A stretch of DNA of 41,184 nucleotides from Geobacteraceae bacterium (GTDB lineage Bacteria; Desulfobacterota; Desulfuromonadia; Geobacterales; Pseudopelobacteraceae). Both the position numbers and the translations under genes were made by a program. Under the pieces are notes generated by a model that worked only from the letters and a program-made list of their open reading frames with translations, did no database searches and was not told where the DNA came from. This document shows positions 9,341-18,989 of the stretch, piece by piece. The stretch covers positions 1-41,184 of the forward strand of contig JAJTBI010000019.1 in NCBI GenBank assembly GCA_021286935.1. Reading direction: 5' to 3'. Every line of letters starts with the position of its first letter. Position 1 is the first letter of the stretch.

Positions 9341-9441
9341 TATGGATGACCACGACTTGAGATTTGTACTTCCAGTGGTAGACTACTGACAGACTGCTGG
9401 CCGACGTGCCATCAGCTATTCCGGTTGAGGAGGTAGTAACC

Positions 9442-10098
9442 ATGCAATGCCAGTTCTGCAAGGCCCAGATTCCGAACGGTAGCGCCAAATGTCCCCAGTG
9501 CGGAACAGCAGTACAGAATCAGCCAGCAGACGACTTTGGAGCAGCCTTCAGCAATGCGACCAATCTATGGAAGGACAACCTTGGAGATCTGATTTTACCC
9601 AGCCTGGTGTTCTGTCTGGTGGCCTGGGTACCCATAGCCAATATCGGCTTTATTGCCGGCTATAACCGGTCGCTGATCGCCTTTAAAAGGACCGGCAAAA
9701 AACCGGAAGTCGGCGATATATTCAACTCCTGGGACTGTTTCGTAAATCTTCTGCTGTACCTCTTAATCCCGTTTGGCGCGTTTGTGGTGCTGTTTATCAT
9801 CTCAACCATCATGGGAAAACTGATCGGTATCCTGGGGGCGCTGTTCGGCTTTGTGCTGATGCTGGCCATACCGATAGCGATGCTTGCCCTGTCACCCGGC
9901 ATGTATGCCGTCATTGACAAAAACATGGCTCCGATGGATGCCTTGAAATGGAGCATCAAGACGGTACAGAAAGACCTGGTCAACTGGCTGCTTGCCGTTC
10001 TTGTCGGTGGCATTATCGGCAGCCTGTTTGCCCTTATCACCCTGCCTTGGGGACAGTTGATTGTCATTGGTCAGTATGAAGCACGCAAGGACGACTGA
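9442..10098 (+). CDS. Zinc-ribbon membrane protein, unknown function
   Basis: ATG at 9442 is chosen over the longer frame because GAGGAGG lies 8-10 bases upstream. The 218-residue product opens with a zinc ribbon (C3, C6, C17, C20: MQCQFC...CPQCG). After a short linker come four to five hydrophobic segments at about residues 50-75, 98-120, 122-150 and 180-208. Such 'zinc ribbon plus membrane bundle' proteins are common and poorly characterised. The soluble ribbon presumably lies in the cytosol. It follows the alpha-2-macroglobulin gene by 101 bases and is followed by a strong hairpin. Confidence 0.75.
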   Translation: MQCQFCKAQIPNGSAKCPQCGTAVQNQPADDFGAAFSNATNLWKDNLGDLILPSLVFCLVAWVPIANIGFIAGYNRSLIAFKRTGKKPEVGDIFNSWDCFVNLLLYLLIPFGAFVVLFIISTIMGKLIGILGALFGFVLMLAIPIAMLALSPGMYAVIDKNMAPMDALKWSIKTVQKDLVNWLLAVLVGGIIGSLFALITLPWGQLIVIGQYEARKDD

Positions 10099-10102
10099 CA
10101 GG

Positions 10103-10136
10103 GCTGCTATGCGGTATACCCATACCGCATAGCAGC
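10103..10136. terminator. Perfect 15-bp hairpin downstream of the membrane-protein gene
   Basis: Bases 10103-10117 pair perfectly with 10122-10136 around a 4-base loop (ACCC). The hairpin begins 4 bases after the stop codon of the upstream gene, a position typical of a transcription end. No run of T follows, so intrinsic termination is not certain. It could instead stabilise the 3' end of the message. Confidence 0.55.
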
Positions 10137-10154
10137 ATCAAGTTGCACCCGTCC

Positions 10155-10182
10155 TTGTCAGAAACAGAAACTCTGTTATAGT
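10155..10182 (+). promoter_or_regulatory. Sigma-70-like promoter for the cysteine-repeat gene
   Basis: TTGTCA (10155-10160) and TATAGT (10177-10182) are separated by 16 bases. They lie downstream of the previous gene's hairpin and about 143 bases before the ATG at 10325. The implied 5' leader of about 135 bases contains no obvious structure. Judged by eye against the consensus. Confidence 0.45.
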
Positions 10183-10324
10183 AGCCAACACAAAGAAAAT
10201 AGAGCAGTGATTTCAATTTAAACGCATCAAAACAACCTGTTAACTCAGACAGCGGGCGATCATCCCCTCCTTCCAGCCCTTTCTGGTTATCCCATGTATT
10301 TGGACTATTTTAAGGAGGTTTATC

Positions 10325-11668
10325 ATGAGTCGCTCCAGGTTTAGCAGCAACAGAACGTCTTGCAGCCATCGGTCATCGTACTTTTCCCCGGGCTTTTCTC
10401 ACTTGTTTCTTGCCCCTCTACTCGTATTGTATCTGGTTCTTATCACAACGGCAGCACCGTCATATGCTGCTACCCCCTGTGGTGGAGCTGGCCAGCGGGC
10501 CTGCTGCGTAACCGAACGCGTTCCCTCATGTAACCCCGGTTTTCATGAAGAACTTGGCTGTAGCGGCAACTGCACCTGTGGCGGAGCAAACCCCTTTGGG
10601 GCCTTTAACTCCGTTGGGCACTGCGTCCCCAATGCCCCACCGCCCATTATTACTCCCTGCGGCGGAGTCGGACAGCGGGCCTGCTGTGTAACCGAGCGTG
10701 TCCCTTCCTGTAATCCCGGCGCACATGTAGTACTTGGCTGCAACGGCAACTGCACCTGCGGTGGACCAAACCCATTTGGCGCACTGAAAGCAATCGGACA
10801 CTGTGAAGCCAATCCGGTTATCACCCCCTGCGGTGGTATCGGACAGCGCGCCTGCTGTGTAACCGAGCGTGTCCCCTCATGTAATCCCGGCGCACATGAA
10901 GTACTTGGCTGTAACGGCAACTGCATCTGCGGTGGGCCAAACCCGGCAGGCGCCCTGAAGGCCATCGGGCACTGTGAAGCCAATCCGGTTATCACCCCGT
11001 GCGGTGGCGTCGGACAACGGGCCTGCTGTGTAACCGAACGTGTCCCTTCCTGTAACCCCGGCGCACATGAAGTGCTTGGCTGTAGCGGCAACTGTACCTG
11101 CGGTGGACCAAACCCGGCAGGCGCACTGAAGGCAATCGGGCGCTGTGAAGCCAATCCGGTTGTTACCCCGTGCGGTGGGCCTGGACAACGGGCCTGTTGT
11201 GTAACGGAACGGATCCCTTCCTGCAACCCAGGGATGCGCGAGGTACTCGGTTGCAGTGGTAACTGCACCTGCGGCGGACCGAACCCGGCAGGCGCACTAA
11301 AGGCAATTGGTCATTGTGAAGCTCAAAGCTGCGGTGGTCTCGGTCAGCGTGCCTGCTGTGTTACGGAACGTGTTCCTTCCTGTGATCTCGGACTCCTTGA
11401 GGTTCCTGGATGTACTGGTGACTGCAAATGCGGCGGTGCTAATCCACTTGGTGCCTTGAATGCCATCGGCCATTGTGAAAACGGTTGCACAGCGGCAAAA
11501 AGTATTGTTGAAAAACTTGAGCGCGATCTGGCAAATGCAAAAAATCAGCTTAACCAGTTCTGCAGCCAGGGTGCAGTAGTCAGACCTCAGCCGTTACAAA
11601 ACCCAGGAGGGGCAGCGATACCTCCGTCGATCCAACGGCAATTGGCACCACAACTACTAAAACGATAG
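10325..11668 (+). CDS. Exported cysteine-rich protein with six 49-residue repeats
   Basis: GGAGG precedes the ATG at 10325. The 447-residue product has a long signal sequence (hydrophobic core at residues 27-44, cleavage near SYAAT). Six tandem modules follow, with first-to-last cysteines at residues 52-100, 112-160, 169-217, 226-274, 283-331 and 336-384. Each core is exactly 49 residues with eight cysteines at relative positions 1, 9, 10, 18, 28, 32, 34 and 49. Conserved text includes GQRACCVTERVPSC, LGC.GNC.CGG.NP and GALKAIGHC. The even, fixed cysteine count suggests four disulfides per module in an extracytoplasmic protein. A 60-residue tail holds a short predicted coiled coil (AKSIVEKLERDLANAKNQL) and a proline-rich end. 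The family was not identified. It could be an adhesive or surface protein, but no function can be assigned. Confidence 0.88.
   Translation: MSRSRFSSNRTSCSHRSSYFSPGFSHLFLAPLLVLYLVLITTAAPSYAATPCGGAGQRACCVTERVPSCNPGFHEELGCSGNCTCGGANPFGAFNSVGHCVPNAPPPIITPCGGVGQRACCVTERVPSCNPGAHVVLGCNGNCTCGGPNPFGALKAIGHCEANPVITPCGGIGQRACCVTERVPSCNPGAHEVLGCNGNCICGGPNPAGALKAIGHCEANPVITPCGGVGQRACCVTERVPSCNPGAHEVLGCSGNCTCGGPNPAGALKAIGRCEANPVVTPCGGPGQRACCVTERIPSCNPGMREVLGCSGNCTCGGPNPAGALKAIGHCEAQSCGGLGQRACCVTERVPSCDLGLLEVPGCTGDCKCGGANPLGALNAIGHCENGCTAAKSIVEKLERDLANAKNQLNQFCSQGAVVRPQPLQNPGGAAIPPSIQRQLAPQLLKR
10478..11476 (+). repeat. Tandem coding repeats (six modules)
   Basis: Module cores are 10478-10624, 10658-10804, 10829-10975, 11000-11146, 11171-11317 and 11330-11476. 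Modules 2 to 5 start at exactly 171-bp intervals and are very similar at the DNA level. The first and last are more divergent and offset by 180 and 159 bp. This pattern fits recent internal amplification of the middle copies. Confidence 0.9.
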
Positions 11669-11700
11669 CATCTCGTTAGCATTGTATTTTTCAAACATCT

Positions 11701-11749
11701 AAACTGACACCGCCTCTCCTGTATTATCAGTGAGGGGCGGTGTCAGTTT
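11701..11749. terminator. Long-stem terminator after the cysteine-repeat gene
   Basis: Bases 11701-11718 pair with 11732-11749 (18 bp with a single G-T wobble; core AAACTGACACCGCC) around a 13-base loop. The stem begins with AAA and ends with TTT, so it can act in both directions. It lies 32 bases after the stop codon of the upstream gene. Confidence 0.75.
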
Positions 11750-13023
<1,274 letters not shown>

Positions 13024-13050
13024 CACCTCCGCAATCCGCAACCAGATAGC

Positions 13051-13086
13051 AGCAAAGGGCCAACAACAGATCGTTGGTCCTTTGCT
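13051..13086 (+). terminator. Terminator hairpin after nifH
   Basis: Bases 13051-13064 (AGCAAAGGGCCAAC) pair with 13073-13086 with one G-T wobble, around an 8-base loop. The stem starts 28 bases after the nifH stop and is followed by a T-rich stretch (ATTTCAATTTTC). Confidence 0.7.
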
Positions 13087-13158
13087 ATTTCAATTTTCAT
13101 ACACATCAGTATACCCGCCCAGACAAAGCACCAATTTCAATTTATTCACACTGATCAC

Positions 13159-13186
13159 TTGAGAAAATGCCGGTCTGCGGTATGCT
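13159..13186 (+). promoter_or_regulatory. Sigma-70-like promoter for the PilT-like gene
   Basis: TTGAGA (13159-13164) and TATGCT (13181-13186) are separated by 16 bases. The start codon at 13231 lies about 38 bases after the predicted transcription start. Located between the nifH terminator and the gene. Confidence 0.45.
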
Positions 13187-13230
13187 GTTAACTTCTCACC
13201 TGTAAACAAACCCTCAGGAGAAACAGCACG

Positions 13231-14793
13231 ATGGCAAACCATGAAGAAACAAAGATCGGCGACTATTTTATCCAGTCAAAGCTCATCACCCCGGAGCAGT
13301 TGACCATTGCCCTGAAACGCCAGAGCCAGTCTAACGACAAGCTTGGATCGGTGTTGTTGCAGTTGGGGTATATCACGACCGAACAGCTGCTTTTGTTTTT
13401 GAAGGAGTGCTATCATACTCCCTCCATTGATCTGTTTAATGTCTCCATTGAATCAACCGTGATCAATTCTATTTCCCTGGAGCAGATGAAACGCTTCAAG
13501 GCGATTCCGATCATGTTTTCACCCAAACTGATCTTTGTTGCCATGTCAGACCCCAACAACATTGAAGCGATCAACGAACTTGAATTTTCTCTGGGTAAAA
13601 AAATCCAGCCGATTGCGGCACCCAACACCCAGATCAACGCTATCATCGGGTATCTGAACCGCAATGGGGGTAAGCTTCAGGGCCCGCTGCTCGGCTCTGA
13701 AGTGGCGTCAGATGCACGATCAAAAAACTGTACCGAGGAGTCCTATTCCATTGAGCAGTTGTTGCGCATGTTGTACCAGCGCAAGGCATCGGATCTGTTA
13801 ATCTCGGCCGGTCTGCCCCCCTGTCTCAAGATCAACAACGAGGTAATCCGCCTGCCGCTGCCACACCTGACGCCGGACGGGGTAGAGCTGTTTGCCCAAC
13901 AGATTATGACCGATGAGCAGAAAGAGGAGTTTGAACAGACGGGGGAGCTTGATTTTGGACTGCTCAAACCTGAAATCGGCAGATTCAGAATCAACGCCTA
14001 TCGCCAGCGTTCATCAATCTCTCTGGCGATACGCAGCATCAACGATACCATCCCTTCACTGGCGTCTCTCGGTTTTGGCAATGATCTGGACCAGTACATC
14101 ATGCAAACGGAAGGTCTGATCCTGATTGCCGGTCCCACTGGTCACGGGAAAAGCACCACGGTAGCCGCCATTCTTGATGCCATCAACTCGCAACGCAAGT
14201 GCAATATCATCTCCATTGAAGATCCGATCGAGTTCCTGCACAAGCACAAGATGAGTAACATCAATCAGCGCGAGGTGGGGCGCGACACCCGCTCCTTCAA
14301 GGAAGGGCTTAAGCACATCTTCCGCCAGGCACCGGATGTGATCGTGATTGGCGAGATGCGTGATGCCGAAAGCTTTGAGATTGCGGTACAGGCGGCAGCC
14401 ACGGGTCACCTGGTGATCAGTACGCTGCATGCCAATACCACCACCAACGCCATCGAACGGGTCATTGAAATCTGCCCGGCTGAAAAGCAGGACCAGATCC
14501 GTTGTCAGTTGGCCGAAGGGCTGCTGCTCTGTATCGGTCAACGGCTGATACCGTCACGCGACAAATCAAGACGTGTACTGGCCTATGAAAAACTGGCCAT
14601 TTCAAACCGGATCAAGAACATGATCCGGGAAAACAAGTGCCATCAGATCCGCACTTTTTTCCAGCAATCCATTGATGAGTTTGTACCGCTGGATATCTCG
14701 CTGGCAAACCTGGTAAAAACCAGACAGGTGAGCATGGAAGAAGCACTCAAGTATTGCGAGAATCCTTCAGCACTCAAAATGATGAGCCAGTAA
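13231..14793 (+). CDS. PilT/PilU-like ATPase with GspE/MshE-type N-terminal domain
   Basis: The 520-residue product has two parts. Residues 1-150 resemble the MshEN/GspE N-terminal domain (IGDYFIQSKLITPEQLTIAL, LGSVLLQLGYITTEQL), which in relatives contacts the pilus platform or binds cyclic di-GMP. Residues 170-500 are a PilT-type motor: Walker A GPTGHGKS (301-308), the Asp box around IISIEDPIEFLH, Walker B VIVIGEMRDAESF and the His box TGHLVISTLHA. Ordinary PilT is about 360 residues and lacks the first domain, so this is a composite. It may drive pilus retraction or surface sensing, or serve a secretion system. It lies 14 bases upstream of a PhnA-like gene and is not next to other pil genes. 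Confidence 0.85.
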   Translation: MANHEETKIGDYFIQSKLITPEQLTIALKRQSQSNDKLGSVLLQLGYITTEQLLLFLKECYHTPSIDLFNVSIESTVINSISLEQMKRFKAIPIMFSPKLIFVAMSDPNNIEAINELEFSLGKKIQPIAAPNTQINAIIGYLNRNGGKLQGPLLGSEVASDARSKNCTEESYSIEQLLRMLYQRKASDLLISAGLPPCLKINNEVIRLPLPHLTPDGVELFAQQIMTDEQKEEFEQTGELDFGLLKPEIGRFRINAYRQRSSISLAIRSINDTIPSLASLGFGNDLDQYIMQTEGLILIAGPTGHGKSTTVAAILDAINSQRKCNIISIEDPIEFLHKHKMSNINQREVGRDTRSFKEGLKHIFRQAPDVIVIGEMRDAESFEIAVQAAATGHLVISTLHANTTTNAIERVIEICPAEKQDQIRCQLAEGLLLCIGQRLIPSRDKSRRVLAYEKLAISNRIKNMIRENKCHQIRTFFQQSIDEFVPLDISLANLVKTRQVSMEEALKYCENPSALKMMSQ

Positions 14794-14806
14794 CAGGGGC
14801 GTTAGT

Positions 14807-15190
14807 ATGGCCAAAGGATACAACGCCAATCAGGATCACCTGGCTGAGATCAACCGGCTGGGCAAGGAGCTGGCCAAGCGGGCCGGATTCTGCTGTGAAT
14901 GGTGCAGTAGCAAGGATGATCTGCGTCCGTGGGATCAGGCACCAGACCAAGAGCCAAAACTGCCACATCTGGCCCTGCTCTGCAAACGTTGTCGGGAGCT
15001 GGCAGGCGGTGCCGCAGCTGACCCCAATGAGCTGCATACCCTGCGCAACGCCCTTTGGTCCGATATCCCGGCAGTGGCTGAAGGAGTGGCATTGGTGCTG
15101 ATACGCTCCCGACAGTCATGGGTACGTGAAGCGATTGAAGAAAGCTTCATTGAAGAAGCACTAAAGTCCCGCCTGCTGGCGCTGTTCTAA
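14807..15190 (+). CDS. PhnA-like zinc-binding protein
   Basis: The 127-residue product contains a zinc-finger-like pair CEWC (near residue 29) and CKRC (near residue 59), followed by LRNALWSDIPAVAEGVALVLI. This arrangement (C..C, then C..C, then a WS..PAV segment) resembles PhnA-domain proteins as I recall them. Despite the name, their link to alkylphosphonate use is weak. The C-terminus is helical and acidic. It begins 14 bases after the PilT-like gene and probably shares its transcript. The family call rests on motif memory alone. Confidence 0.65.
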   Translation: MAKGYNANQDHLAEINRLGKELAKRAGFCCEWCSSKDDLRPWDQAPDQEPKLPHLALLCKRCRELAGGAAADPNELHTLRNALWSDIPAVAEGVALVLIRSRQSWVREAIEESFIEEALKSRLLALF

Positions 15191-15237
15191 ACTCCCTGCC
15201 CTGCATGAAAAACTAGCCCCACTGCCACAAAACATGC

Positions 15238-15243
15238 TATAGA
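15238..15243 (+). promoter_or_regulatory. Possible extended -10 element for ribH
   Basis: TGCTATAGA gives an extended -10 (TGn plus TATAGA at 15238-15243), 52 bases before the ribH ATG. No good -35 hexamer is visible 16-18 bases upstream. No FMN-riboswitch-like sequence was seen in this gap. Confidence 0.3.
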
Positions 15244-15294
15244 AAAAACTTTCAAACAACCAAGAACAGCTTTTACAAAGTAGAGGAGTATCCC

Positions 15295-15762
15295 ATGCCT
15301 ACATTCATTGAGGGTAATCTTGACGCCAAAGGACTCACCTTCGGTATCGTAGTGAGTCGCTTCAACAGCTTTATCTGCGAGCGCCTGCTGGAGGGGGCGG
15401 TTGATGCCCTGGTACGCCACGGAGCCAGCGAGGCCGACATTACCGTCGCCCGCATCCCCGGTGCATTTGAGATCCCGCTGGCAGCCAAGACCATGGCTGA
15501 ATCCCGGAAATTTGATGCAGTGATCTGCCTGGGTGCGGTCATCCGCGGCTCCACCCCGCACTTTGAGTATGTCTCTTCAGAGGTTTCAAAAGGTGTTGCC
15601 TCGGTATCACTGGACAGCGGCATCCCGGTTGCCTTTGGTGTACTGACGGTTGACACCATTGAGCAGGCAGTAGAACGGGCCGGCACCAAAGCAGGCAACA
15701 AGGGCTTTGAGGCCGCTGTTACCGCTATCGAGACCGTCAACGTGATCAAGGCGCTGAAATAA
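15295..15762 (+). CDS. ribH: 6,7-dimethyl-8-ribityllumazine synthase
   Basis: The 155-residue product condenses 5-amino-6-ribitylaminouracil with 3,4-dihydroxy-2-butanone 4-phosphate in riboflavin synthesis, normally as an icosahedral or decameric cytosolic enzyme. Landmarks are VVSRFNSFI at the N-terminus, the substrate loop [29 protein letters not shown] with its catalytic histidine, and [10 protein letters not shown]. Length and start (AGAGGAG, 9 bases before ATG) are normal. The other riboflavin genes are not in the window. The stop is one base from the nusB ATG, so the two are cotranscribed, a common arrangement. Confidence 0.96.
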   Translation: MPTFIEGNLDAKGLTFGIVVSRFNSFICERLLEGAVDALVRHGASEADITVARIPGAFEIPLAAKTMAESRKFDAVICLGAVIRGSTPHFEYVSSEVSKGVASVSLDSGIPVAFGVLTVDTIEQAVERAGTKAGNKGFEAAVTAIETVNVIKALK

Positions 15763-15763
15763 G

Positions 15764-16186
15764 ATGGGACTTCGACGCGAAGGACGCGAACTGGCGCTGC
15801 AGATGCTGTACGCACAGGATACCCTGCAAGGCAATCTGCGGGATACCCTGCGGGGTTTCCGTGAAGGGGTTGAGACCGGAGAACGGACACGTGAGTTTGC
15901 CGAAGCCCTGGTACAAGGTGTCATGGAGCATCGCGAAGCGATTGATCAGGCAATTCTTGCCCGTTCAAAAAATTGGGCACTCACCCGTATGCCGCGGGTT
16001 GATCTGAACATCATGCGGATGGCTGCCTATGAACTGATGTTCAAACGGGATATCCCCAAAAAGGTCAGCATCAACGAGGCGATCGAGATCGCCAAAAAAT
16101 ATGGAGACAAAGAATCTCCCGCCTTTGTAAACGGCATCCTGGATGAACTGGAGGCCTGCCCCAAGGATGAGGAGCAGGGTGAATAA
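15764..16186 (+). CDS. nusB: Transcription antitermination protein NusB
   Basis: The 140-residue all-helical protein binds boxA RNA together with NusE (ribosomal protein S10) to promote antitermination in rRNA operons. The N-terminal [15 protein letters not shown] segment and the C-terminal stretch [25 protein letters not shown] and [11 protein letters not shown] are family hallmarks. The start lies one base after the ribH stop, and its ribosome binding site falls inside ribH. hom begins three bases after the stop. Confidence 0.96.
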   Translation: MGLRREGRELALQMLYAQDTLQGNLRDTLRGFREGVETGERTREFAEALVQGVMEHREAIDQAILARSKNWALTRMPRVDLNIMRMAAYELMFKRDIPKKVSINEAIEIAKKYGDKESPAFVNGILDELEACPKDEEQGE

Positions 16187-16189
16187 CGC

Positions 16190-17509
16190 ATGAGTGACAT
16201 CAAAGTAGGACTGATAGGGTTTGGTAATATCGGCGCAGGCGTGGTTCGCCTGCTGCAGGAAAACGCACAAACAGTACAGCAGAAGGTTGGGCGGGGCATA
16301 ACCCTGAAGCGGATTGCAGATCTGGACATCACCAGCGACCGTGGTGTCAGCGTTGATCCTGCCATGCTGACCACCGATGTAAACGATATCTTTAACGATC
16401 CCGAAATCAGCATTGTGATTGAGCTGATTGGTGGCTATGAGCCGGCCAAAACCTTTGTCCTGAAGGCGATTGAGGCGGGCAAACATGTGGTGACTGCCAA
16501 CAAGGCGCTGCTGGCTCTGCATGGTGATGAGATCTACGCTGCTGCCGCCCGCAAGGGGGTAGAGGTCCAGTTTGAGGCAGCGGTTGGGGGCGGGATTCCG
16601 GTCCTCTCAGCCATCAAGGGTAACCTGTCAGGCAATCGCTTCAGTTCGGTCTTCGGCATTATGAACGGCACCTGCAACTACATCCTGACCCGTATGACCC
16701 AGGAGGGTGCTGATTTTGAGGACGTACTCAAAAGCGCCATGGAACTTGGCTACGCCGAGCCAGACCCCACCTTTGACATTGAAGGGGTGGATACCGCCCA
16801 CAAGCTGGCGGTACTGGCCTCACTCTGCTTCGGCACCAAGATCGATTTCAACGCCATCCATACTGAAGGAATTACCGCCATCTCCGGTATTGATATCCGC
16901 TTTGCCGAGCAGTTCGGCTACCGGATCAAGCTGTTGGCCATCGGCAAACTGACCGCGGACAAGCAGCTTGAGGTACGGGTCCACCCCACCATGATCCCGC
17001 TGCGCAACCCTCTGGCTGATGTGAACGGCGTCTTTAATGCCATCCACCTGACCGGTGACTTTGTCGGCCCGGTGCTGTTCTACGGTCGGGGAGCCGGCCA
17101 GAATCCGACCGCCAGCGCCATTGTAGGCGACCTGATCGCCCTGTCACGCAGCATCTGCGCTGGCGTACAAAATCGCAGATCAGCACCACTGGGTTTTCAG
17201 GACACCACCATAACCACCCTGCCGCTCAAGCCAATGGAAGAGATCGTTACCAGTTTCATGCTGCGCTTCACCGCCCAGGACCAGCCCGGTGTGCTGGCCG
17301 GTATCGCCGGTGTGCTGGGTAAGAACGGCATCAGCATTGAATCCATGGTGCAGACCGCTCGTCATAACGGTGGTCAGGCGGTACCGATTGTGATTAAGAC
17401 CCACGAGGCCCGTGAAGGGGCTATCCGTGCGGCCCTGGCCGAGATTGACAGCTTTGACTTTATCAGTGAGAAGAGCCGCCTGATCAGAATCGAAGACAAT
17501 TTGGAGTAA
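16190..17509 (+). CDS. hom: Homoserine dehydrogenase
   Basis: The 439-residue enzyme reduces aspartate semialdehyde to homoserine with NAD(P)H, at the branch to threonine and methionine. It has an N-terminal Rossmann motif GLIGFGNIGAGVV, the NKALLA and EAAVGGGIPV segments, the catalytic-domain signature GIMNGTCNYILT and the conserved YAEPDPTFDIEG. A C-terminal ACT domain (about residues 355-430, DQPGVLAGIAGVLGKNGISI) points to threonine feedback control. It is the monofunctional form, not fused to aspartokinase. It is closely coupled to ribH-nusB upstream and precedes the type 2 trpB by 15 bases. Confidence 0.96.
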   Translation: MSDIKVGLIGFGNIGAGVVRLLQENAQTVQQKVGRGITLKRIADLDITSDRGVSVDPAMLTTDVNDIFNDPEISIVIELIGGYEPAKTFVLKAIEAGKHVVTANKALLALHGDEIYAAAARKGVEVQFEAAVGGGIPVLSAIKGNLSGNRFSSVFGIMNGTCNYILTRMTQEGADFEDVLKSAMELGYAEPDPTFDIEGVDTAHKLAVLASLCFGTKIDFNAIHTEGITAISGIDIRFAEQFGYRIKLLAIGKLTADKQLEVRVHPTMIPLRNPLADVNGVFNAIHLTGDFVGPVLFYGRGAGQNPTASAIVGDLIALSRSICAGVQNRRSAPLGFQDTTITTLPLKPMEEIVTSFMLRFTAQDQPGVLAGIAGVLGKNGISIESMVQTARHNGGQAVPIVIKTHEAREGAIRAALAEIDSFDFISEKSRLIRIEDNLE

Positions 17510-17524
17510 AGGAGAGCACGTTTT

Positions 17525-18880
17525 ATGCAAACCAAAATCTTACTGCCGGAAGATAAAATACCCAAACAGTGGTACAACATCATCCCCGACCTGCCAGGTC
17601 CGCTGGCACCGGTCATCTCCCCCCGTACCGGAGAGCCGGTCACCCCGGAAGAGCTGTTAGCAATTTTTCCGCCTGCCATCCTTGAGCAGGAGATGTCCAA
17701 CCAGCGCTGGATCGATATCCCTGAGCAGGTACGTGACATCTACACCATGTGGCGCCCCTCGCCGATGTTCCGGGCACACCGTCTGGAAAAGGCACTGGGC
17801 ACCCCTGCCAAGATCTACTACAAGTACGAAGGGGTTTCTCCGGCAGGTTCCCACAAGCCTAACTCAGCAATACCACAGGCCTTCTACAACAAGCAGGCCG
17901 GGATCAAGCGGCTGGCAACCGAGACCGGTGCCGGTCAGTGGGGCAGCTCACTGTCTCTGGCCTGCTCCCTGTTCGGGTTGGAATGTACGGTCTACATGGT
18001 CAAGGTTTCCTACTTCCAGAAGCCGTACCGCAAATCCATGATGCAGATGTGGGGCGCCACAGTATACCCCTCCCCTTCTGAAATGACCGAAGCTGGCCGT
18101 GCTGCACTGGCCGAAAACCCGGACTCCAACGGTAGCCTGGGACTGGCCATCTCCGAGGCGGTGGAGGATGCAGCCACCCACGGTGATACCAACTATGCCC
18201 TGGGCAGTGTGCTAAACCATGTCTGTATGCATCAGACCGTAATCGGCCTGGAAGCGATTGAACAGATGAAGATGGTTGGGGATTATCCTGATGTGGTGAT
18301 CGCCTGCTGCGGCGGCGGTTCCAACTTTGCCGGTCTGGCCTTCCCGTTCCTGGCTGACAAGTCAGCCGGCAAGCAGGTACGCTGTCTGGCAGTTGAACCG
18401 GCCTCCTGCCCTACCCTGACCAAAGGGGTCTATGATTTTGACTACGGCGACACCGCCAAACTGGGACCGATTGCCAAGATGTACACCCTGGGCCATGACT
18501 TCATGCCCCCCGGCATCCATGCCGGCGGTCTGCGTTATCACGGTGAGTCACCGCTGGTATCCCAGCTCTACAACGCCGGGTTGATTGAAGCCCGGGCTGT
18601 GATGCAGACCGGCTGTTTTGAAGGGGCGATCCTGTTTGCCAAGACCGAGGGTATTGTTCCGGCACCGGAGTCTTCCCATGCGGTGCGGGCAGCCATTGAT
18701 GAGGCGCTGCAGGCCAAGGAAGAAGGCAAGGAAAAAACGATTCTGTTCAACCTCTCCGGCCACGGCTTCATGGATATGACCGCCTATGACAACTACCTGG
18801 CCGGCAATCTGGAGGATTATGAGTATCCGGCGGAGATGGTACAGGAATCACTGAAGCATCTGCCAAAGGTAAAACTGTAA
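17525..18880 (+). CDS. trpB2: Type 2 tryptophan synthase beta-like PLP enzyme (TrpB2)
   Basis: The 451-residue product belongs to the TrpB2 group, which is longer than standard TrpB at its N-terminus ([30 protein letters not shown]). The PLP lysine is Lys111 in [10 protein letters not shown]. The phosphate loop GGGSNFAG and the C-terminal [14 protein letters not shown] are typical of the group. TrpB2 enzymes condense indole with serine but interact poorly or not at all with TrpA. A role in salvaging indole or in another beta-replacement is often proposed. A standard trpB lies 0.7 kb downstream, so the genome carries both types. Start: ATG 17525 behind GGAG. Confidence 0.9.
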   Translation: MQTKILLPEDKIPKQWYNIIPDLPGPLAPVISPRTGEPVTPEELLAIFPPAILEQEMSNQRWIDIPEQVRDIYTMWRPSPMFRAHRLEKALGTPAKIYYKYEGVSPAGSHKPNSAIPQAFYNKQAGIKRLATETGAGQWGSSLSLACSLFGLECTVYMVKVSYFQKPYRKSMMQMWGATVYPSPSEMTEAGRAALAENPDSNGSLGLAISEAVEDAATHGDTNYALGSVLNHVCMHQTVIGLEAIEQMKMVGDYPDVVIACCGGGSNFAGLAFPFLADKSAGKQVRCLAVEPASCPTLTKGVYDFDYGDTAKLGPIAKMYTLGHDFMPPGIHAGGLRYHGESPLVSQLYNAGLIEARAVMQTGCFEGAILFAKTEGIVPAPESSHAVRAAIDEALQAKEEGKEKTILFNLSGHGFMDMTAYDNYLAGNLEDYEYPAEMVQESLKHLPKVKL

Positions 18881-18891
18881 GCAGTGCCTGC

Positions 18892-18970
18892 AACCCCTCC
18901 CAGCCTCCCCTTATCAGGGGAGGTGCTGTTCTTCCCCCCTGATAAGGGGGGATTGAGGGGGGTTAGCCTT
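18892..18970. repeat. Palindromic extragenic element between trpB2 and trpF
   Basis: Two hairpins lie side by side: CCTCCCC-TTATCA-GGGGAGG at 18904-18923 and CCCCCC-TGATAA-GGGGGG at 18934-18951. The core 18907-18920 is the exact reverse complement of 18936-18949, so the element can also fold into one long arm. The flanks (AACCCCTCC and GAGGGGGGTT) extend the symmetry. Related hairpins occur at 34481 and 39121. It may terminate or attenuate transcription before trpF. Confidence 0.7.
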
Positions 18971-18989
18971 TCATACAAGTGATCTCCCT

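Noticed and set aside
10543..11268. Long antisense frame (241 codons) opposite the cysteine-repeat gene
   Set aside because: It only mirrors the repeat structure of the real gene and has no supported start or ribosome binding site.
10478..11476. Regular DNA repeats resembling a CRISPR-like or satellite array
   Set aside because: The 171-bp period is a multiple of three, stays in frame through one open gene with a signal peptide, and preserves cysteine codons, so it is a protein repeat.
15191..15294. FMN riboswitch upstream of ribH
   Set aside because: The gap is only about 100 bases and shows none of the conserved RFN-element segments.
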